Below, piece by piece: positions 5,287 to 9,901 of a stretch of DNA of 9,901 nt. Position numbers and translations under genes: made by a program. The notes below the pieces were generated by a model that was not told the origin of the DNA, did no database searches, and was given only the letters and a program-made list of their open reading frames with translations. Positions within the stretch are counted from its first letter, which is position 1. Each line of letters opens with the position of its first letter. The stretch is from Vicinamibacteria bacterium. GTDB lineage: Bacteria > Acidobacteriota > Vicinamibacteria > Vicinamibacterales > UBA2999. The stretch is taken from contig JAICEG010000171.1 in NCBI GenBank assembly GCA_025924295.1, forward strand, positions 1-9,901. Reading direction: 5' to 3'.

Positions 5287-8200
5287 CTATCCCTGCCCAG
5301 CAGCTTCCGCTGCCCCCAGCCATTCGATGAGCTGCTGCACAGCGGTCTCGTCGGCACCGCGCCTACGCATGCGCTCGAGGTATGCATCGGACCGGATTGC
5401 CCATGCCGCCTGCCGGGCCGTCATCAGTGATTCCGGCCAGCGCTCCTGCGCCTGCTGGCGCGTGCACATGGCCATCGCGCCTTCTGCGTAGTCGGCAATC
5501 GTCTCGGGGCCTGCGTCAGTCGCCCTCGCACACTCGGCGAGAAGAGCGAGCATCTCGGCCGTGGTCTCAATGTCGTTCTTCCGCATCATGGACAGTGCAA
5601 GCCGCGACGCGTATCTTCGAAATTCGGCCGCGTGCTCGCGATACTGTGTCGCGACTTCGCCCAGGGCTTTGACGGCTTTTGACACCTGCACGAGGGCTCC
5701 CTGCTCGCCGCGCGCTTCTGCATTGAACATCACGGCCCAACTCCACCGGCGCGCGAACTCGACATCGTGCTTGTACGGACGGCTCACCCGATCGATCTCG
5801 TCGATCAAATCAGACGCATCCTGAAAGCGCTCCGCCCGTGTCCACGGGCCAACGAGATAGGCATCTGATTCGGCCAGGCAGAGCCGGATCTCACGGAGAT
5901 CGTCGTCCACCACGATGACGTTGAACGGGTTCAAGGGGTCCGGGAGGCGCGAGACGGTTTGCGACGCGCGGCCCCTGTGAAGACTGCGAATCAGAGCATT
6001 CATCGATTCGGCGTCGCTCGAGCGTTCCGGTACCTTCACGTACTCTTCGAGCAGCGCCAACGCCGCCTTCGCGACTGTGACATACAACCACACGTTCTCC
6101 GCATGGCTTCTGCAGAAGTCCTTCAAACGCGCAAAAAGCTGCTCTCGGTGCGGAAGCTCGAGCCATTCCACACAGACCGCGAGCGAGAGGCTCTTTGCAT
6201 AAGGCAGGCGCAGCTCCTGGTCGTCCGGGTGCTGGCCGATGAGCGTCGCTTGTTGCTCGATCAGTGTCTCGGCCATTGCGAGCTGCTGGTGGGACAACAG
6301 CAGCATCGTCGACTCCTGTGCCGCCTCGGCGAAATCGCGCCGTTCGCCAGAGGATGCGCCCTCGTGCGTGACCATGTCTTGAACGCCGCGAACGACGTCA
6401 CGCGCCTCACTGTCGCTCTTCTGCTGCAGGAGAAGTGGCAACAGGTAGAGACCAGCTCGAATGGATCCCGCGACTCCGCCGGCACGTCGACGCTCTTCGG
6501 TGCCGAGCGCCATCAATTCCTGGAACAGCGCGTATCCGGCTGCGAAGTCTCCCCTGATCGCGTAGCGACGGATCCCGAGTGCGACCATCGTCGCCCAATA
6601 GCGCAGATCGGCAGAGGGCACATCAGGTTTGCGAAGAAGGTGTCTCGTCGAGGGATGGTCGGGAAAGTCATCGACCAGTTGCGTGATGAACAGAATCAGC
6701 GACGAAGGCGTGATGTATTTCGCCACGCCGAAGTAGTCGCTCGACTTGCTCCCGCCTCTGATCGTCCAGGCGGCATTGAGAAACTCGGCGGCGTTCAGTG
6801 CGGTCACGCGCTCGTTTCTGCCCTGCATGTGCTCGAGCACGAAGAACTCACCCAGCAGGTCGGGCTTCATTGCCGGGATATCGCTGCCGTCCGGGCTGCA
6901 CGCGGTCATCGTGCCGTACACGCCGCGATCGAACTCGCGAAACGATGGCAGCGCCGGGTTGGGACGCGCATCGTTCTGCAGGATGGCTTCGGTGTCACCG
7001 CCGACGAGCGTGGCCAACGCCAGGAGATTCTCGTAACGCTCATCCGCGCCACTGCTTCTCCAGGCCTGACGCTCGCGCTCGAGCACGTCGCGCAGCAACC
7101 GCTCCCGATCCCACTCGCGGATATCGCGCCCTGACAGCAGGGCGTCAGCGGTCAGAGCGGCATACAGCGGACGCCCTTCCGGGTCGATCTCCTGCAGGCG
7201 CTTCAACACATCCGCTTTCTGCGGGAGCCCGTGACCGCCTTTCAACACGCCGTGAACGGTCTCCCAAAGCTCGTCGCCCGTCAGTGCCGCCAGCGTGACG
7301 GGCGATTCGCGACACCGGAGCTGTTCGATGGCATAGCCGTCCGAGCGGCTCACAAGCTGCTGCAGCCAGTCTCCCGTGGCATCCCGCTCGACGAGCAGCA
7401 GGCGAACGCGCGATGACGCCCCCTCTTTCTTGCGCGCGGAGAACCCGCCCAACACCGCCCGGATTTCACCCACTCGCTCTGCGGCGTAGTCGACTGCGAT
7501 CAACGTATCGGCGTTTGGTTGCCAGGTGGCCCAGTCGAAGGTGTGCCCGGCCGCAAGGAACCCCGCACGCCATCGGCCTTCGGATGAACGCTCGACAGGA
7601 GACGGTCCAACCGATAAGCAGAATTCCTGCACGAGCCGGCTCTTGCCGGAGCCGCCGGGTCCACACACCACCAGCCACGACAGCTCGGCTTCGTCTTCAA
7701 GAAAGCGCTCGAGCGCTGCCCATTCCTCGCGCCGTCCGACAAATGGCGTCTGTCTCGCCCGGTAGGTCAGCCGGTTGGCATGGCTCGGTTCGACGACGTT
7801 CGCCGTGAGCGTGGGTTGCGGAAGACGCGCCCTGGCATCGCCAGCTTTCCACTCCTTCAGCGCGCGCCACACCTTGCCCCGGAAATCATCGACGGTCGTG
7901 AACCACGAGCAAATGTGCTTCTGCGCGACCCGTTGCTTGAACGCTCGCAATCGCTCCAGGGTTGCGTCGTCTTCCAGGATTTCACCGAGTGGATGATCGT
8001 CCTGGACCAGAAAGCACAGCCGATCCAACCCGCGTTCAGCGGCATAGTCGAACTCACATTCCGTGACGCTGGCGGTGTAGCCCTCTTCGACGTAACCGTA
8101 ACGATGCGCGAAGATGCCGATGTACAAATCGGCCTCGTCCAGTCTCTGCTTGCTGCCTTCCGTTGCGCCCTTGGTCATCGCCTCGAAGAACTCCATGGCG

Positions 8201-8307
8201 ATTGGCATCAAGCCGAGGCCGATGCACTCGTCCACGACCGCGCGGCGATAGGCCTCGAGATCCCTGGCGGTGCTGCTGATGAAAACCTTCGGAATCACGG
8301 CTGCCAC
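5287..8307 (-). CDS. DUF4062 / STAND-type P-loop NTPase with C-terminal helical repeats
   Basis: A 1006-residue cytoplasmic protein. Residues 7-150 are a DUF4062 domain: KVFISSTARDLEAYR at the start and a SVTECEFDYAAERG segment (80-93) with acidic residues Glu83 and Glu85. A boundary motif TPFVGRREEWAALERFL (187-203) leads to an NTPase with Walker A GPGGSGKS (216-223) and Walker B-like LIAVDYAAE (269-277), then RLLLVERDATGDWLQQL, the pattern typical of STAND/NLR-like ATPases that act as nucleotide switches. PDLLGEFFVLEHM continues the NTPase/arm region. The remaining 500 or so residues are alpha-helical and low in conserved motifs, consistent with TPR-like repeats for target sensing; individual repeats are not certain. 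Start is GTG at 8307 or GTG at 8298; neither has a clear Shine-Dalgarno sequence, and an in-frame stop lies just upstream. It follows the PIG-L gene by 34 bases on the same strand and converges on msrQ with 16 bases between stops. Role unknown; single-gene antiviral NLR or signalling switch are plausible. Confidence 0.88.
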   Translation of the reverse strand: MAAVIPKVFISSTARDLEAYRRAVVDECIGLGLMPIAMEFFEAMTKGATEGSKQRLDEADLYIGIFAHRYGYVEEGYTASVTECEFDYAAERGLDRLCFLVQDDHPLGEILEDDATLERLRAFKQRVAQKHICSWFTTVDDFRGKVWRALKEWKAGDARARLPQPTLTANVVEPSHANRLTYRARQTPFVGRREEWAALERFLEDEAELSWLVVCGPGGSGKSRLVQEFCLSVGPSPVERSSEGRWRAGFLAAGHTFDWATWQPNADTLIAVDYAAERVGEIRAVLGGFSARKKEGASSRVRLLLVERDATGDWLQQLVSRSDGYAIEQLRCRESPVTLAALTGDELWETVHGVLKGGHGLPQKADVLKRLQEIDPEGRPLYAALTADALLSGRDIREWDRERLLRDVLERERQAWRSSGADERYENLLALATLVGGDTEAILQNDARPNPALPSFREFDRGVYGTMTACSPDGSDIPAMKPDLLGEFFVLEHMQGRNERVTALNAAEFLNAAWTIRGGSKSSDYFGVAKYITPSSLILFITQLVDDFPDHPSTRHLLRKPDVPSADLRYWATMVALGIRRYAIRGDFAAGYALFQELMALGTEERRRAGGVAGSIRAGLYLLPLLLQQKSDSEARDVVRGVQDMVTHEGASSGERRDFAEAAQESTMLLLSHQQLAMAETLIEQQATLIGQHPDDQELRLPYAKSLSLAVCVEWLELPHREQLFARLKDFCRSHAENVWLYVTVAKAALALLEEYVKVPERSSDAESMNALIRSLHRGRASQTVSRLPDPLNPFNVIVVDDDLREIRLCLAESDAYLVGPWTRAERFQDASDLIDEIDRVSRPYKHDVEFARRWSWAVMFNAEARGEQGALVQVSKAVKALGEVATQYREHAAEFRRYASRLALSMMRKNDIETTAEMLALLAECARATDAGPETIADYAEGAMAMCTRQQAQERWPESLMTARQAAWAIRSDAYLERMRRRGADETAVQQLIEWLGAAEAAGQG

Positions 8308-8341
8308 GTTCTACCACACCGGGGCGAACGCGGCCGGGTAA

Positions 8342-9901
8342 TCAGGGGGCTTTGGGAAGGCTGATCAGATTGGCGAACTGTCGATACGCACCGGGCACAC
8401 CGGCGCGCAGCTGACGGAACCATGAGTACGCGGTGTAGACGTAGCGACCCTTGCCGACCGGGGCGATGACTTGCCCGCCACGTTGCGGCGGCTCGCCTGG
8501 GTCGGCCGACTCCAGGAGCGAGACGTAGGGTGCGTCGAAGGAGCCGAACGCGTAGAGATTGCGCTCCTGGACCCAGCCGTTGAAGTCTGCCGGCGTGATG
8601 CGGTTCGGGAACGTGAAGACCGGGTGCGCTGGCGACAGGATCTGCACCGGCGCTGTCTCGTCGGTGACGCGTGAGTTGCCCTGCGACTTCACCGGATACG
8701 GTGACAGCCCGCGCTCGACGTAGTCGGTCTGCTGGTATTGCACGATCAGCGTGCCGCCGCCTTCCATGTAGGAGCGGAGCCGCATCTGGTTGGCCACGAA
8801 CTCCGGCCTGGCCTCGGACGCGCGGACGCCGACGACGATCGTGTCGAAGCGCGAGAGGTCGCCGGTCGCCAACATCTCGTTGTCGATCATCGTGACGTCG
8901 ACGCCCATTCGACGCAGCGCATCCGGCACCTCGTCGCCGCTCCCCATGATGTAGCCCACGCGCACGGCTGACACCGCGAGGTTGACGACCTCGGCGCGCG
9001 CCGACGCGGGCGAGTACAGGCGGTGGCTCTGGATGTGTGGGTATTCGATGGTGTCCACGCTTGCCGTGAACACGCGGCCGCCGCTCTCGGCCTCGGCCTG
9101 GAGTGTGACCGCCCCTTGTGTTCTTTGCGCGGGCGGCGTCACGTCGAACGTCGCGGTCGCGGATTCGCCGGCCGATGCGATCGAGAACGTTGACGATGCC
9201 GGTGTCGACGTCCAGCCTGCGGGCAAGCGGAGACGCAGCGCTCCCGTCATCGCTCGATTCACGAAGCTCGTCGCGGTGACGACCAGGCGTTGCGGCCTCG
9301 GTGCGCCAGAGGTCGGCACGATCAGCAGTTGCGTGTCGAGGCCGACCGACAGCTCTGGTACCACGTTGAGATCGCGACGCAGTTCGCCGCGAACGCGATC
9401 CGCGAAGCGATACACCACCGGACGCGAGATCGTGAATGCAGTTCCATTGCTGTCGAACGTCACCGTCGCGGTGACGAGCGGTGACTGAAACGGCATCCCT
9501 GCCGGCGCGTCTGCCGGCCAATCATAGAAATCGCCCTGGCGTGGGTTTCCGAGGAAGTAGGGCTGCGTCAGCGGAGCGGTGGCCGGGACGGAGACGGTGT
9601 AGCGCTCGATGCTGGCGGGTGTTTCGCGACGGAAACCACCCTTCGCCTCGGGAACCGCGGCGGGCTCGACGCGCCATCCGCCGCCAGCGGTGAGCGTCGT
9701 ACTGGTGATCCGCGCGAGCGCCGGATGCTCGAGGAACGTGCGCACACCGACGCCGACCGTGCCCCCAGGCACAACAGTCTCCTCGTCAGCGAGTGGATCG
9801 ACGACGGCCCCGGCAGCGAGTGCCAGCGCCTCGGCGAAATCCGTTTCCTTCCGTGCCAGAACGAAGTCGACGTCGGCACGCGCATCGTCTGACCCGGCCG
9901 C
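8342..9901 (-). CDS. Partial PIG-L/LmbE-family protein, C-terminal 519 residues (runs off the right edge)
   Basis: The minus-strand frame is open from the right edge to a TGA at 8342. Internal GTG codons, such as the one at 9772, are not the real start because clear family sequence continues upstream of it (DFAEALALAAGAVVDPLADE). The visible part matches the long C-terminal half of secreted PIG-L (LmbE-like N-acetylglucosamine deacetylase) proteins, which I recognise by pattern; the zinc deacetylase domain itself lies outside the window. Numbering from the edge, residues about 200-275 look like a NEW3/immunoglobulin-like beta domain (LRLPAGWTSTPASSTFSI). About 312-519 form a glutamine-amidotransferase/ThuA-like domain: RVGYIMGSGDEVPDAL, FDTIVVGVRASEARPEF, GGGTLIVQYQQTDY, HPVFTFPNRITPADFNGWVQ split over several blocks, and a C-terminal GRYVYTAYSWFRQLRAGVPG. 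The end is intact. Proteins of this kind are probably exported and act on glycan or N-acetyl sugar derivatives, but no substrate can be assigned. Confidence 0.85.
   Translation of the reverse strand, partial: AAGSDDARADVDFVLARKETDFAEALALAAGAVVDPLADEETVVPGGTVGVGVRTFLEHPALARITSTTLTAGGGWRVEPAAVPEAKGGFRRETPASIERYTVSVPATAPLTQPYFLGNPRQGDFYDWPADAPAGMPFQSPLVTATVTFDSNGTAFTISRPVVYRFADRVRGELRRDLNVVPELSVGLDTQLLIVPTSGAPRPQRLVVTATSFVNRAMTGALRLRLPAGWTSTPASSTFSIASAGESATATFDVTPPAQRTQGAVTLQAEAESGGRVFTASVDTIEYPHIQSHRLYSPASARAEVVNLAVSAVRVGYIMGSGDEVPDALRRMGVDVTMIDNEMLATGDLSRFDTIVVGVRASEARPEFVANQMRLRSYMEGGGTLIVQYQQTDYVERGLSPYPVKSQGNSRVTDETAPVQILSPAHPVFTFPNRITPADFNGWVQERNLYAFGSFDAPYVSLLESADPGEPPQRGGQVIAPVGKGRYVYTAYSWFRQLRAGVPGAYRQFANLISLPKAP

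Noticed and set aside
5959..7134. A 391-codon open frame on the plus strand
   Set aside because: It lies wholly antisense to the DUF4062-STAND gene, whose Walker motifs and family blocks are clear. The plus-strand translation is rich in Arg, His and Ala with no recognisable motif, as expected of an antisense shadow in GC-rich DNA.
8295..9521. A 408-codon minus-strand open frame in another phase
   Set aside because: It overlaps the PIG-L-family gene in a different frame and is dominated by Arg, Gly and His. The other phase gives strong family sequence to its natural stop.
9770..9772. GTG at 9772 as the start of the PIG-L-family gene
   Set aside because: The frame stays open for 43 more codons to the window edge and those codons encode typical family sequence, so the gene is truncated by the window and does not start there.

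Overview
The window is GC-rich, tightly packed bacterial DNA carrying seven genes I can name to family level plus one partial lipoprotein gene. No rRNA, tRNA, CRISPR array or insertion sequence was seen. A SpoIID/LytB protein fused to a peptidase-MA-like tail, a large PIG-L/LmbE-type protein with a C-terminal glutamine-amidotransferase-like domain, a periplasmic MsrPQ pair and GC-rich palindromic intergenic repeats together suggest an Acidobacteriota genome, perhaps class Vicinamibacteria. That placement is inference from gene style, not a search result.

Layout. 1-291 (-): the first 97 residues of a secreted, probably lipid-anchored protein with a near-perfect ribosome binding site; it runs off the left edge. 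292-557: intergenic, holding a composite of three consecutive inverted repeats (443-541), the last of which can serve as the terminator of the next gene. 558-1598 (-): a radical SAM enzyme with a cysteine-rich C-terminus. Only 26 bases separate it from a divergent compact SET-domain methyltransferase with a post-SET zinc motif (1625-2047, +), which is followed 7 bases later by a SpoIID/LytB protein (2055-3578, +). 3579-3696 holds a clean promoter and a small dyad. 3697-5270 (+): msrP and msrQ, the Tat-exported molybdenum methionine sulfoxide reductase and its haem membrane partner, overlapping by 4 bases with an apparent CTG start for msrQ. 5287-8307 (-): a 1006-residue DUF4062 / P-loop STAND-type NTPase / helical-repeat protein, convergent with msrQ. 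8342-9901 (-): C-terminal 519 residues of a PIG-L/LmbE-family protein whose N-terminus lies beyond the right edge.

How the genes fit together. Only msrPQ forms an obvious functional unit (repair of oxidised methionine in envelope proteins). The SET and SpoIID genes look co-transcribed, but no shared pathway is evident. The DUF4062-STAND gene is the best candidate for an unusual system: its architecture (small N-terminal sensor/effector-like domain, central NTPase, long C-terminal helical region) matches that of bacterial NLR-like immune proteins, but no defence partner genes lie beside it. Other points for a second look are a SpoIID C-terminal domain that looks like a metallopeptidase with every catalytic residue replaced, apparently leaderless promoters for three genes, and the composite palindromic repeat.
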